A stretch of DNA of 64,000 nt from Streptomyces tendae (GCF_008632955.1 NZ_CP043959.1:186001-250000); one strand, 5' to 3'; numbered from the stretch's first letter, positions 47,735-57,235 are shown. A program made the numbers and translations. Notes: a model not told the origin generated them from the letters alone.

Positions 47735-49204
47735 ATGCCCGATGTCCGGCTGGCCTCCCCGCAGGGCAGGTGGATCCTGTTCACCACGGTCCTCGGATCC
47801 GGCATGGCCCTGCTCGACTCGACCGTGGTCAACGTCGCCCTCCCGGCGATCGGCCGGGACCTCGACGCCGACCTCGGCGCGCTGCAGTGGACCGTCAACG
47901 CCTACATGGTCACGCTGGCCGGGCTGATCCTGCTGGGCGGGGCGCTGGGCGACCGGTTCGGGCGGCGCCGGGTGTTCGTCGTCGGCGTGCTGTGGTTCGC
48001 CGCCGCCTCCCTGCTGTGCGGGCTCGCGCCGAACACGGGCGTGCTCATCGGCGCCCGGGCCCTGCAGGGGGTGGGCGGCGCGCTGCTCACGCCCGGTTCG
48101 CTCGCGCTGATCCAGGCGTCCTTCCACCCCGACGACCGGGGCCGGGCGGTCGGCCTGTGGTCCGGGTTCGGCGGGATCGGCGCGGCCGTCGGCCCGTTCG
48201 TCGGGGGCTGGCTGGTGGACGGTCCGGGCTGGCGCTGGGTGTTCCTGCTCAACGTGCCGTTCGCGCTGCTGTGCGCGCCCGTCGCCGTGCGCCATGTGCC
48301 GGAGTCGTCGGGCGGGAAGGCCGAGGGTCACTTCGACGTGCTCGGCGCGGCGCTCGGCGCGGTCGCCCTCGCGCTGGTGACGTATGCGCTGATCGAGGCG
48401 GAGGAGGGGTCGCTGCTGGTCGCCGGCTCCGCCGTGGCCGGGCTCGCCGCCGCCGTGGGCTTCGTGCTGGTGGAGAAGCGCCGCCCGGGGCCGATGATGC
48501 CGCTGGAGATCTTCGCGTCCCGCCAGTTCTCGGCGGTCAACGGCGTCACCCTGTGCGTGTACGCGGCGTTCGGCGGCTTCTTCTTCCTCGCCGCGCTCCA
48601 GCTTCAGGTCGTCGTCGGCTGGTCCGCGCTCGCCGCGGGGACGGCCCTGCTGCCCACGACCGCCCTGATGCTGCTGCTCTCCGCCCGCTCCGGCGAGCTC
48701 GCCGACCGGATCGGGCCGCGCCTGCCGCTCACGGTGGGACCGCTGCTGAGCGCGGCCGGGGTGCTGCTGATGCTGCGGGTCGGGCCGGGCGCCGCGTACG
48801 CCACCGACGTGCTGCCCGCGCTGCTGGTGCTGGGTCTCGGCATGGTCACCCTGGTGGCGCCGCTGACGGCGACCGTCCTGGCCTCCGTGGACACCGCGCG
48901 GGCGGGCCTGGCCAGCGGCGTCAACAACGCCGCCGCCCGCGCCGCCGGGCTGCTGGCGGTTGCGGCGCTGCCGCTGCTCGCCGGGATGGGTCCGGAGGCG
49001 TACCGGCAGCCGGAGGCGTTCGACTCCGCGTTCCGCCGGGCGATGGTGCTGTGCGCGGGCGTGCTGGTGGCCGGGTCGCTCTTCGCGCTGGCGACCGTCC
49101 GGCGTCCCGCCCCGGACTGCCGGCGCCCGGAGTGCCGTACCCACGGCAGCGTCGCGGTGCCGCCGCTGGAGGCGGGACGCCGGGGCGGGAGCGACGCCGT
49201 CTGA
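47735..49204 (+). CDS. MFS drug-exporter-like transporter (DHA2/EmrB-QacA type)
   Basis: A 489-residue protein with about 14 membrane segments. The early TVVNVALPAIGRDLDADL motif, motif A GALGDRFGRRRVF and motif C-like LQGVGGALLTPGS mark the DHA2 proton-antiport exporter family. Substrate unknown; no TetR gene is adjacent. Confidence 0.92.
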   Translation: MPDVRLASPQGRWILFTTVLGSGMALLDSTVVNVALPAIGRDLDADLGALQWTVNAYMVTLAGLILLGGALGDRFGRRRVFVVGVLWFAAASLLCGLAPNTGVLIGARALQGVGGALLTPGSLALIQASFHPDDRGRAVGLWSGFGGIGAAVGPFVGGWLVDGPGWRWVFLLNVPFALLCAPVAVRHVPESSGGKAEGHFDVLGAALGAVALALVTYALIEAEEGSLLVAGSAVAGLAAAVGFVLVEKRRPGPMMPLEIFASRQFSAVNGVTLCVYAAFGGFFFLAALQLQVVVGWSALAAGTALLPTTALMLLLSARSGELADRIGPRLPLTVGPLLSAAGVLLMLRVGPGAAYATDVLPALLVLGLGMVTLVAPLTATVLASVDTARAGLASGVNNAAARAAGLLAVAALPLLAGMGPEAYRQPEAFDSAFRRAMVLCAGVLVAGSLFALATVRRPAPDCRRPECRTHGSVAVPPLEAGRRGGSDAV

Positions 49205-49221
49205 TGTACGAGACTGGACCC

Positions 49222-49635
49222 ATGTCGATTCACGAGAACCTCCTCGGGGGCCCGCCCCCGACCCACCTCCCCGACGACCCGGAGCCCCGCGAACTGCTGG
49301 CGTCCGGTGCCTCCGCCGCCGACGTCGCGGGCCGGTACCCCACCTCCTCGCTGGCCTGGGCGCGGCTCGCGGACGAGGCGTTCGAGCGGGACAGCGTCGT
49401 CGAGTCCTACGCGTACGCCCGTACGGGCTACCACCGGGGCCTGGACGCGCTGCGCCGCAGCGGCTGGAAGGGCCACGGCCCGGTGCCGTGGGAGCACGAG
49501 CCCAACCGCGGCTTCCTGCGCGCCCTGCACGCCCTCGCCCGCGCGGCGCAGGCGATCGGCGAGCAGGAGGAGTACGAGCGCTGCACGCAGTTCCTGAAGG
49601 ACTCCTCGCCGACCGCGGCGCAGGTCCTGGGCTGA
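49222..49635 (+). CDS. DUF3151 family protein
   Basis: A 137-residue actinobacterial protein, MSIHENLLGGPPPTHLPDDP, helical and TPR-like (ASGASAADVAGRYPTSSLAW; SYAYARTGYHRGLDALRR). The ATG at 49222 matches the family start; an in-frame ATG at 49204 would overlap the MFS stop. Unknown function, commonly linked to fba/pyrE in Streptomyces. Confidence 0.85.
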   Translation: MSIHENLLGGPPPTHLPDDPEPRELLASGASAADVAGRYPTSSLAWARLADEAFERDSVVESYAYARTGYHRGLDALRRSGWKGHGPVPWEHEPNRGFLRALHALARAAQAIGEQEEYERCTQFLKDSSPTAAQVLG

Positions 49636-49800
49636 ACCGGCCGGTAACCGGAACCTGATCACCGCGGGGCCCGCCTGCCGGACGGGCGGGCCTTGCGGTG
49701 GTGGGGGACGATTACGCAGGATGCACCGTGGGGACCGGGGCCCCCGTGCCGGTAACGGCAGGGGCGGACCGCTACCCGGAGAACATTTCAGGAGACAGCG

Positions 49801-50631
49801 ATGTCCCACGAGGCTCACGAGCCCGAGACCCCGCATCTCGACTTCCAGGGGACGACCCCCTACGAGGACTACGTCAGGGCCGACGTCCTCACCCACCTCC
49901 AGCACACCCTCTCGGACGACCCCGGAGAGATGGTCTTCCTGGTCACCACCCAGGTCATGGAGCTGTGGTTCACCGTCATCGTCCACGAGTGGGAGACCGC
50001 GGCGAAGGCGCTGCGCCGGGACGACGTACCGACCGCGGTGGACGCGCTGCGGCGCTCGCGGCGCGAGCTGGAGGCGCTGAACGCCTCCTGGAAGCCGCTG
50101 GCCGGGCTCACCCCGGCGCAGTTCAACTCCTACCGCAGCGCCCTCGGCGAGGGCTCCGGCTTCCAGTCGGCGATGTACCGGCGCATGGAGTTCCTCCTCG
50201 GCGACAAGTCCGCGTCGATGCTGGTCCCGCACCGGGGCGCGCCCCGGGTGCACGCCGAGCTGGAGAAGGCCCTGCACGAGCCCAGCCTGTACGACGAGGT
50301 GCTGCGGTTCCTCGCGCGGCGCGGGCACCCCGTGCCGAAGGCGGTGCTGGAGCGCGACGTGTCGCAGAAGTACGAGCCGTCGCCCGAGGTCGAGGGGATC
50401 TGGACGTCCGTCTACGCGGGGGACGAGCGGGACGAGGTGGCACGGCTCGGCGAGGCGCTGACCGATGTCGCCGAGCTGGTGTGGCGCTGGCGCAACGACC
50501 ACCTGGTCGCCACCCGCCGGGCCATGGGTGCCAAGACCGGGACAGGAGGGTCCGCGGGCGTGGCGTGGCTGGAGAAGCGGGCGCAGAAGAGCGTGTTCCC
50601 CGAGCTGTGGACGGCGCGGTCCTATGTCTGA
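49801..50631 (+). CDS. kynA: Tryptophan 2,3-dioxygenase
   Basis: A 276-residue haem dioxygenase starting MSHEAHEPETPHLDFQGTTP. It contains TPYEDYVRADVLTHLQHT, the segment TTQVMELWFTVIVHEW, NSYRSALGEGSGFQSAMYR and a C-terminal TGTGGSAGVAWLEKR loop. It opens the indole ring of L-tryptophan to N-formylkynurenine, the first step of the kynurenine route. It overlaps the kynureninase gene by 8 bp. Confidence 0.96.
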   Translation: MSHEAHEPETPHLDFQGTTPYEDYVRADVLTHLQHTLSDDPGEMVFLVTTQVMELWFTVIVHEWETAAKALRRDDVPTAVDALRRSRRELEALNASWKPLAGLTPAQFNSYRSALGEGSGFQSAMYRRMEFLLGDKSASMLVPHRGAPRVHAELEKALHEPSLYDEVLRFLARRGHPVPKAVLERDVSQKYEPSPEVEGIWTSVYAGDERDEVARLGEALTDVAELVWRWRNDHLVATRRAMGAKTGTGGSAGVAWLEKRAQKSVFPELWTARSYV

Positions 50632-51826
50632 GCTGACGGAGAAGGCACGGAAGCTGGACGCCGTCGACGAACTCGCCGCCAAGCGTGACGACTTCGTCCT
50701 CGACGGGCCCGACGGCGCGGTCTACCTGGACGGCAACTCGCTGGGCGCGCTGCCCGTCGCCGTCCCGGGCCGGGTCGAGGACGTGGTGCGCCGCCAGTGG
50801 GGCGAGATGCGCATCCGTTCCTGGACGGAGGGCGGCTGGTGGACGGCGCCGGAACGGATCGGCGACCGGATCGCCCCGCTGGTCGGCGCGGCGGCGGGGC
50901 AGATCGTGGTGGGCGACTCCACCAGCGTCAACGTGTTCAAGGCGCTGGTCGGCGCGGTACGGCTGGCGCGGGAGACCGATGCCGGGCGGGACGAGATCCT
51001 GGTCGACGCGAGCACGTTCCCCACGGACGGCTACATCGCCGGGTCGGCGGCCCGGATGACCGGCTGCACGCTGCGCCCGGTGGAGCCGTCCGAGGTGCCG
51101 GGCGCGCTCGGGGAGCGTACGGCCGCCGTGCTGCTCAACCACGTGGACTACCGCACCGGCCGGCTGCACGACCTGCCCGCCCTCACGGCGGCCGTGCACG
51201 CGGCGGGCGCGTACGCCGTCTGGGACCTGTGCCACAGCGCGGGCGCGCTGCCGGTCGGCCTGGACGCGCACGGCGTGGACCTGGCCGTCGGCTGCACCTA
51301 CAAGTACCTCAACGGCGGCCCCGGTTCGCCCGCGTACCTGTACGTGCGCGCGGACCTCCAGGACCGTTTCGACTCCCCGCTGCCCGGCTGGAACTCCCAC
51401 GCGGAGCCCTTCGGGATGCGCTCGGAGTACGAGCCGGCCGACGGCGCGGTGCGCGGGCGGGTCGGCACCCCTGACATCCTCTCCATGCTGGCCCTGGAGG
51501 CCGCGCTGGAGGTCTGGGACGGGGTGACGGTCGAGGCGGTGCGGGCCAAGTCCCTCGCGCTGACCGACTTCTTCCTGGAGTGCGTCGCGGAGTACGTCCC
51601 CGAGGGCCGGGTGGAGTGCCTGACCCCGCTGCCGCACGGGGAGCGGGGCAGCCAGGTCGCGCTGCGCTGTGCGGACGCCGGGCCGGTGATGCGGCGGCTG
51701 ATCGAGCGGGGCGTGGTCGGCGACTTCCGCCACCCGGACGTGCTGCGCTTCGGTTTCACCCCGCTGTACGTCGGGTTCGCGGACGTGGAGCGGGCGGCGC
51801 GGGCGCTCGCCGAGGAGCTGGGCTAG
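50624..51826 (+). CDS. kynU: Kynureninase
   Basis: A 400-residue PLP enzyme with ATG at 50624 inside the kynA end. Motifs are VYLDGNSLGALPVAV, WDLCHSAGALPVGLD and the PLP-lysine segment GCTYKYLNGGPGSPAY. It cleaves kynurenine to anthranilate and alanine. Overlap with kynA indicates co-translation. Anthranilate can feed tryptophan or antibiotic synthesis. Confidence 0.96.
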   Translation: MSELTEKARKLDAVDELAAKRDDFVLDGPDGAVYLDGNSLGALPVAVPGRVEDVVRRQWGEMRIRSWTEGGWWTAPERIGDRIAPLVGAAAGQIVVGDSTSVNVFKALVGAVRLARETDAGRDEILVDASTFPTDGYIAGSAARMTGCTLRPVEPSEVPGALGERTAAVLLNHVDYRTGRLHDLPALTAAVHAAGAYAVWDLCHSAGALPVGLDAHGVDLAVGCTYKYLNGGPGSPAYLYVRADLQDRFDSPLPGWNSHAEPFGMRSEYEPADGAVRGRVGTPDILSMLALEAALEVWDGVTVEAVRAKSLALTDFFLECVAEYVPEGRVECLTPLPHGERGSQVALRCADAGPVMRRLIERGVVGDFRHPDVLRFGFTPLYVGFADVERAARALAEELG

Positions 51827-51834
51827 GCCGGGAC

Positions 51835-51861
51835 GGGGCCGGGCGGCACCGTCCCGGCCCC
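51835..51861 (+). terminator. Hairpin between kynU and the formamidase-like gene
   Basis: GGGGCCGGG-N9-CCCGGCCCC starts 8 bp past the kynU stop. The T-run is poor, so it may only attenuate read-through to the next gene. Confidence 0.5.
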
Positions 51862-51987
51862 GTTCCCGCCGGTCAGGCGGGACCTCCCGGTCAGAGGGAC
51901 CCCCGAGGTACTGGTACCGTCCCGGCCGAACGGCCGTGTGTGTGCCCGGTCCGGTCGAACCACGTTGTATCGCTGAGAGGTTGGAGC

Positions 51988-52857
51988 ATGACGGACGACG
52001 TCGCAGCCGCCCGGGCCGCCGCCGAGGAGGAGTCGGCTCTCTCCCATCAGCCGGTCGCCCCCGACACCACGGCGGCCTACGGCGACGACCCCGACCAGGT
52101 GATCGACCTGTACGCGCCGCGCGGCGGGGCCGGCCCCGCCCCGGTGGTCGTCGTCCTGCACGGCGGCGCCTGGCGCGCACCCTACGACCGGCGCCACATG
52201 AGCCCGTTCGCCGCGTTCCTGGCGGCCCGCGGCTTCGCCGTGGCCAGTGTCGAGTACCGGCGCGGGGCGGGGGAGACGGGCGGCGGGGACCCGGTGGGCG
52301 GGCGGTGGCCCGACACCTTCGACGACGTCGCCGCGGCCGTGGACGCGCTGCCCGGGCTGATACGCGAGCACCTCCCGGCGGGCGATCCGCGCCGCATCGT
52401 CCTGACCGGCCACTCGGCCGGCGGTCATCTGGCGCTGTGGGCCGCCGCCCGGCACCTCTTGCCGGCCGGTTCGCCCTGGCGCACGGACGCCCCCGCGCCG
52501 CTGCGCGGGGTCGTCGCCCTCGCCCCGATCGCGGACCTCGAGGTCGCCGACAAGCTCGGCGTGTGCGGTGGTGCCGCCCGTGAACTCCTGGGCGGCGACG
52601 ACCACTTCGCCGAGCGCCGGCCGCACGCCGATCCGGCGCTGCTGCTGCCCACCGGGATCGCCACCACCCTCGTCCAGGGCCGTACGGACGTCGACGTCCC
52701 CTTCGCGGTCGCCGAGTCGTACGCGGACGGGGCGGCGAAGGCCGGCGAGGTGGTGGGGGTGACGCTGCTGGAGGACGTCGGCCACTTCCCGCTCATCGAT
52801 CCGGCGGCGGACGCCTGCGCGGTGGTGGCGGAGGAGATCGCCCAGCTCGCCTGGTGA
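51988..52857 (+). CDS. Alpha/beta hydrolase, probable kynurenine formamidase
   Basis: A 289-residue protein with the carboxylesterase/formamidase layout: oxyanion motif VVVLHGGAWR, nucleophile elbow TGHSAGGHLALWAAA (Ser in G-H-S-A-G), an Asp in GRTDVDVPF and a late His in EDVGHFPLID. It follows kynA-kynU, so N-formylkynurenine hydrolysis, the missing middle step, is the likely job. This is inferred from position; family members also hydrolyse other esters and amides. Confidence 0.8.
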   Translation: MTDDVAAARAAAEEESALSHQPVAPDTTAAYGDDPDQVIDLYAPRGGAGPAPVVVVLHGGAWRAPYDRRHMSPFAAFLAARGFAVASVEYRRGAGETGGGDPVGGRWPDTFDDVAAAVDALPGLIREHLPAGDPRRIVLTGHSAGGHLALWAAARHLLPAGSPWRTDAPAPLRGVVALAPIADLEVADKLGVCGGAARELLGGDDHFAERRPHADPALLLPTGIATTLVQGRTDVDVPFAVAESYADGAAKAGEVVGVTLLEDVGHFPLIDPAADACAVVAEEIAQLAW

Positions 52858-52894
52858 CCCCACCTCACCGCGGACGCGGGCCCGGTCATACCCC

Positions 52895-52906
52895 TAGTAC
52901 CTGAGA
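52895..52906. promoter_or_regulatory. TAGTACCTGAGA element upstream of the hydrolase/two-component operon
   Basis: The same 12-mer occurs at 57224-57235, upstream of the second two-component operon. It lies 110 bp before the hydrolase ATG. A shared operator or conserved promoter element is likely. Confidence 0.5.
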
Positions 52907-53016
52907 GCCACCCCGCGGATGAGTCCCCCGGTGGGACGCGGACTACAGGCCACGCTCCGTAACTTCCTTTCCCGGCAGGCCCGATGACCGGGCGGACGGG
53001 GAAGGGAACGGCGACG

Positions 53017-54030
53017 ATGGAGCACGGGCACGAGGGAACCGCGGGCGCACCCGCGGAAGGGGCGGGGCGCCCGGCGCGCCCCCCGGCCGGACGCCTGCGG
53101 CGCGGGCTGCTCGCGGCGCTCGTCGCCGCCGCCGTCGCCGTGCCCCTCGCCGGGGCGGCGCGCCCCCAGGTGCCCGCGCCGGCGCCCACGGAGCTCCCGC
53201 CGCCGACCGCCGTCACCCTCGACGCGGCCTACGCCGCCCACCGGGCCGACGCCGCCGAGGCCGCCCGCATCGCCGACCGGCACGGTTACGGGGACCGGGC
53301 GACCGCCGAACGAGCGCTGTCGACACGGCAGTTGCTGGCCTTCGACGGGCGCGGGGCCGGGCTGGTCACCGAGGTGCTCGGCGACCTGGCGCACGCCGGC
53401 CGCGTCGCCGTCCTGGTCCCCGGGTCCGACACCGGCATCGACACCTACGACCGGTTCCGCGCCACCGCCCTCGCGCTGCACGGGCGGCTCGCGCGGGAGG
53501 CACCGGCAGGGGTGCGCACGGCGGTGGTTGCCTGGCTCGGCTACGAGACACCCGGCACCCTCAGCCCCTCGGTCACCACCACCGGCCGCGCCGAGGACGC
53601 TGCACCCCAACTCCGGGAACTCGTCGACGGCTTGAGAGCCGTCGCCGGTCCCCGGGCGCGCCTGTCGCTGCTCTGCCACTCCTACGGCTCCGTCGTCTGC
53701 GCCCGGGCCGCATCCGGCCTCGACATCGACGACCTGGTGTTCCTGGGCAGCCCCGGCACCGGCGCCGGCACCGCCGCCGACCTGCGTACGCGCGCCCGGG
53801 TGTGGGCCGCCCGCGGCGCGGGTGACTGGGTCGAGCACGTGCCGCACATCGACGCCGAACTGTTCGGCACCACCGTCGGCTTCGGCACCGACCCCGTCTC
53901 CCGGGAGTTCGGCGCCCGCGTCTTCGCGGCCGGCGACGGCGGACACAGCGACTACTTCGCGCCCGGCTCGCCCTCCCTGGCCAACCTGACCCGGATCGTC
54001 CTCGGCGACACCCGGGCGGTGACCTCATGA
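53017..54030 (+). CDS. Exported DUF1023 alpha/beta hydrolase
   Basis: A 337-residue protein. After about 30 Gly/Ala-rich residues a signal-anchor segment (RRGLLAALVAAAVAVPLAGAA) indicates export. The body has AVLVPGSDTGIDTYDRFRAT, VVAWLGYETPG and the nucleophile elbow LLCHSYGSVVCARAA, all characteristic of DUF1023 hydrolases, with a late GGHSDYF His. The ATG at 53017 has GGGGAAGGGA upstream. Its stop overlaps the acyltransferase start (ATGA), so the operon continues through the histidine kinase. Confidence 0.85.
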   Translation: MEHGHEGTAGAPAEGAGRPARPPAGRLRRGLLAALVAAAVAVPLAGAARPQVPAPAPTELPPPTAVTLDAAYAAHRADAAEAARIADRHGYGDRATAERALSTRQLLAFDGRGAGLVTEVLGDLAHAGRVAVLVPGSDTGIDTYDRFRATALALHGRLAREAPAGVRTAVVAWLGYETPGTLSPSVTTTGRAEDAAPQLRELVDGLRAVAGPRARLSLLCHSYGSVVCARAASGLDIDDLVFLGSPGTGAGTAADLRTRARVWAARGAGDWVEHVPHIDAELFGTTVGFGTDPVSREFGARVFAAGDGGHSDYFAPGSPSLANLTRIVLGDTRAVTS

Positions 54031-55211
54031 CCCGCCTCCCCGCCGGGATACGCGGGGCCGCCACCCGCATCGACGCGGCCACCCCCGCCCACCGCGACCG
54101 CGCCGTGGACGCACTGCGGGCGCTCGCCGTCCTCGGAGTGGTCCTCGGCCACTGGCTGGTCACCGCGCTGGTCGCGGACGGCCGCACCCTGCGCACCGCC
54201 AGCCCGCTGCAGCACATGACCTGGCCGGCACCGGTGTCCTGGGGCTTCCAGACCCTCGCCGTGTTCTTCCTGGTCGGCGGGCACGTCGCCACCCGCTCGT
54301 ACGCCTCCGCCCGGGGCCGGGGCATTCCGTACCACCGGTGGCTGCACGCCCGGCTGGCCCGGCTGTTCGCCCCGGTCGCCGCCGTCCTCACCCTGTGGAC
54401 GGCGGTCACGCTCACCCTGCTGCTGACGGACGCCGAGTACGCGACCGTACGCACCCTGGTGAAGCTGGCCCTGTCCCCGATGTGGTTCCTGCTCGTCTTC
54501 GCCGCCCTCACCGCCGCGACCCCGCTGCTCACCCGCCTCCACCCGCTGTGGCCGCTGGCCGTCGTCCTCCACGTCGACGTGCTGCGGTTCGGCTTCGGCG
54601 CCCCGGCCTGGCTCGGCTGGCTCAACCTGGCCGCGGGCTGGCTGGTGCCGTACACGCTGGGCGCGGCCTGGACCCGCGGCGAGCTGGAACGCCGCAGGTC
54701 CGGCTGGGCGTTGGTGATCTGCGGTACGGCTGCCACGGCCGCCCTGGTGGTGTGGGCGGGCTACCCGGCCGCCATGGTCGGGGTGCCGGGCGCCGAGGTG
54801 TCCAACCTCAACCCGCCCACGCTGGCCGCCGTCACCTTCGGCCTCGCCCAGAGCGGACTGGCGCTGCTGCTGCGCGACCGGCTGCGCCACGCGATGCGCC
54901 GGCCCGTGGCGTGGGCGGCGGTGGCGCTGGTCAACCTGTCCGCGATGACGGTGTTCCTGTGGCACCAGACCGCCCTGATGGCCACCACCGCCGTCGCCCT
55001 CCCGGCCGGTCCGCTGCCCGGACTGCACACCGTCCCGGACGGCCCCGGCTGGGTCGCCGCCCGGCTGGTGTGGCTCCCGGTGTTCGCCCTCGCCCTCGTG
55101 GTCTGCGGGGCCGCGTTCCGGACATGGGAGCGGGGCGGGGGCGGGCGGCGGGAGCGGTCCCGGGTGGTCCGCGCCCACCGCCCGATGACCGGGCGCGCCC
55201 CCCATGTCTAG
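54027..55211 (+). CDS. Acyltransferase-3 family membrane protein
   Basis: A 394-residue protein with about ten membrane segments. It opens with the family motif RDRAVDALRALAVLGVVLGHW and carries the conserved His before the second segment. Such proteins acetylate or acylate surface sugars or secondary metabolites. Overlaps at both ends (ATGA with the hydrolase, 8 bp with the kinase) indicate one transcript and suggest that the kinase may report on envelope changes. Confidence 0.87.
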   Translation: MTRLPAGIRGAATRIDAATPAHRDRAVDALRALAVLGVVLGHWLVTALVADGRTLRTASPLQHMTWPAPVSWGFQTLAVFFLVGGHVATRSYASARGRGIPYHRWLHARLARLFAPVAAVLTLWTAVTLTLLLTDAEYATVRTLVKLALSPMWFLLVFAALTAATPLLTRLHPLWPLAVVLHVDVLRFGFGAPAWLGWLNLAAGWLVPYTLGAAWTRGELERRRSGWALVICGTAATAALVVWAGYPAAMVGVPGAEVSNLNPPTLAAVTFGLAQSGLALLLRDRLRHAMRRPVAWAAVALVNLSAMTVFLWHQTALMATTAVALPAGPLPGLHTVPDGPGWVAARLVWLPVFALALVVCGAAFRTWERGGGGRRERSRVVRAHRPMTGRAPHV

Positions 55212-56526
55212 GCTGAACGCCGTGGCGGACACGGGGGCGGAGCACATACGACGGTGGCTGGGCGTCCTGCGCGACGACCTGATGACCACGCGGGTCGACC
55301 CCTTGCCGCCGTCGACGTGGCTGCGGTGGCTGCCGCACGGGGTCGTGTGGATCGTCGGCGTCGTCCTGACCATCGTGGGAGCCGTTCAACTGAACGACCA
55401 GGGCGGGCTGGACCTCGGCTACTCCATGCTGCTCGGGGTGGGGCAGGGCTGTGCGGCAGTCCTCGCGCTGCGGCGGCCGGTGCCGGGGCTGTGGCTGTCG
55501 CTCGGCGCCACGCTGGCGATTGCCGTACTGACGCGCCGCATGTTGATGGCCGGTCAGATCGACGGCTTCACGTGGCCATGGACCGCGTGGGCCATCGTGG
55601 CCCACCTGCTGGTGCTGCTGCTGGTCGCCCTGCGCGTGCCCACCCGGGTGTCGGTCGAGGCGCTGGTCCTGACGGGGCTGTTCACCTACGCCCTCCAGGG
55701 CCTGTGGGGCGCGTGGAACTACGCGCCCACCGGCCAGGTCACCGTTGCGCTGTCAGCCGTCGTGGTCGTCCTCGGCATCGCCCTGCGCGGCCGCCGCGAG
55801 GCCCGCGTCGAACTGGGGCGGCAGACCACGCTCACCGCCGAGGAACGCGCCCGCCGCACGCTGCTGGAGGAACGCAGCCGCATCGCACGCGAGTTGCACG
55901 ACGTGGTGGCTCACCACATGTCGGTGATCTCCATCCAGGCACAGGTTGCCCCGCACCTCGTGCAGGACCCGTCGGACGAGCTCAAGGAGAACCTCGCCGG
56001 CATCCGGCAGAACGCCGTCGAGGCGCTCACCGAACTGCGCCGCGTCCTCGACGTGCTGCGCTCCGAACACCCCGCCCCCGGCGAACGCGCGGACGCCCCC
56101 CAGCCCACCCTCGACCGGCTGGAGGCGCTGGTGGAGAACACCCGCGCCGCCGGACTCACCGTGACCACCGAGGTCACCGGCGAGCGGCGCCCGCTGCCGC
56201 CCGGCGTGGAGCTGTCCGCGTACCGGATCGTGCAGGAGGCCCTGAGCAACGTGCTGCGGCACGCGCCCGGCGCCACCGCGCACGTCGCCGTCGCCTACGA
56301 GCCGCGCGAACTGCGGGTGCGGGTCGTCGACACCGGCCCCACCCGGGAGCAGCCGCCGTCCGCCGGGGCCGGGCACGGGCTGCTCGGCATGCGGGAACGC
56401 GCCGTCATGCTCGGCGGCACCCTGACGGCCGGCCCCGGGTCCGGGCGCGGCTTCCGGGTCGACGCCCGCCTCCCGGTCTCCTCCCCGCCCGCCACCGACC
56501 CCCTCTCCCAGGACGGCACCGCATGA
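55204..56526 (+). CDS. Sensor histidine kinase, NarL-partner type (pair 1)
   Basis: A 440-residue protein. Membrane segments lie at about 45-190, then the HisKA_3 dimerisation motif RIARELHDVVAHHMSVIS with the phospho-His in ELHD, and an HATPase domain (LSAYRIVQEALSNVLRHAPG; GAGHGLLGMRERA). Translationally coupled to the acyltransferase upstream and to its response regulator downstream (ATGA). It closely resembles the pair 2 kinase in the catalytic part but differs in its membrane sensor. Confidence 0.94.
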   Translation: MSRLNAVADTGAEHIRRWLGVLRDDLMTTRVDPLPPSTWLRWLPHGVVWIVGVVLTIVGAVQLNDQGGLDLGYSMLLGVGQGCAAVLALRRPVPGLWLSLGATLAIAVLTRRMLMAGQIDGFTWPWTAWAIVAHLLVLLLVALRVPTRVSVEALVLTGLFTYALQGLWGAWNYAPTGQVTVALSAVVVVLGIALRGRREARVELGRQTTLTAEERARRTLLEERSRIARELHDVVAHHMSVISIQAQVAPHLVQDPSDELKENLAGIRQNAVEALTELRRVLDVLRSEHPAPGERADAPQPTLDRLEALVENTRAAGLTVTTEVTGERRPLPPGVELSAYRIVQEALSNVLRHAPGATAHVAVAYEPRELRVRVVDTGPTREQPPSAGAGHGLLGMRERAVMLGGTLTAGPGSGRGFRVDARLPVSSPPATDPLSQDGTA

Positions 56527-57185
56527 TCCGCGTACTGATCGCCGACGACCAGCAGATGGTCCGGCAGGGCTTCACCGTGCTGCTGAACACCCAGCCCGAC
56601 ATCGAGGTCGTCGGCCAGGCGGTGAACGGGATCGAGGCGGTCGAGCAGGTCGGCGTGCTCGCCCCGGACGTCGTCCTGATGGACATCCGCATGCCCGAGC
56701 TCGGCGGCATCGAGGCCACCGCCCGCATCACCGCCGTCACCCCCGAGGTGAAGGTGCTGGTGCTGACCACCTTCGACCTGGACGAGTACGTGTACGAGGC
56801 GCTGCGCGCGGGCGCGTCCGGCTTCCTCCTCAAGGACGCCTCCGCCGAGCAGCTCGCCGAGGCGGTCCGGGTGGTGGCGGCCGGTGACGCCCTCCTCGCG
56901 CCGGGCGTCACCCGCCGGCTGATCGCGGAGTTCTCCCGCCTGGACCCGAGGCCCCGCTCCCCGCTGCGGCAGCGGGTCGGTGATCTGACCGGACGCGAGA
57001 CGGAGGTGCTCGGGCTGATCGCCCAGGGACTGTCGAACGCGGAGATCGCCGTGCGCCTGGTGGTGGCCGAGCAGACCGTGAAGACGCACGTCGGCCGGAT
57101 CCTGGTGAAGCTGGGCCTGCGCGACCGCACCCAGGCCGCGGTGTTCGCGTACGAGTCGGGCCTGGTCCGTCCCTCCGGTTACTGA
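56523..57185 (+). CDS. NarL-family response regulator (pair 1)
   Basis: A 220-residue protein. The receiver domain has the acidic pair IADDQ, phospho-acceptor Asp in VVLMDIRMPE and the switch lysine in FLLKDAS. The C-terminal LuxR HTH is LTGRETEVLGLIAQGLSNAE ... TVKTHVGRILVKLGLRDRTQ. It is coupled to kinase 1 and nearly identical to regulator 2 in the receiver and recognition helix, so the two may share DNA targets. Confidence 0.95.
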   Translation: MIRVLIADDQQMVRQGFTVLLNTQPDIEVVGQAVNGIEAVEQVGVLAPDVVLMDIRMPELGGIEATARITAVTPEVKVLVLTTFDLDEYVYEALRAGASGFLLKDASAEQLAEAVRVVAAGDALLAPGVTRRLIAEFSRLDPRPRSPLRQRVGDLTGRETEVLGLIAQGLSNAEIAVRLVVAEQTVKTHVGRILVKLGLRDRTQAAVFAYESGLVRPSGY

Positions 57186-57223
57186 GCCCGCGGTACCGCG
57201 GGGTAACCCGGCGCGGCCTGCGT

Positions 57224-57235
57224 AGTACCTGAGAC
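57224..57235. promoter_or_regulatory. TAGTACCTGAGA element upstream of two-component pair 2
   Basis: An exact copy of the element at 52895-52906, located 59 bp before the kinase 2 GTG. Confidence 0.5.
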
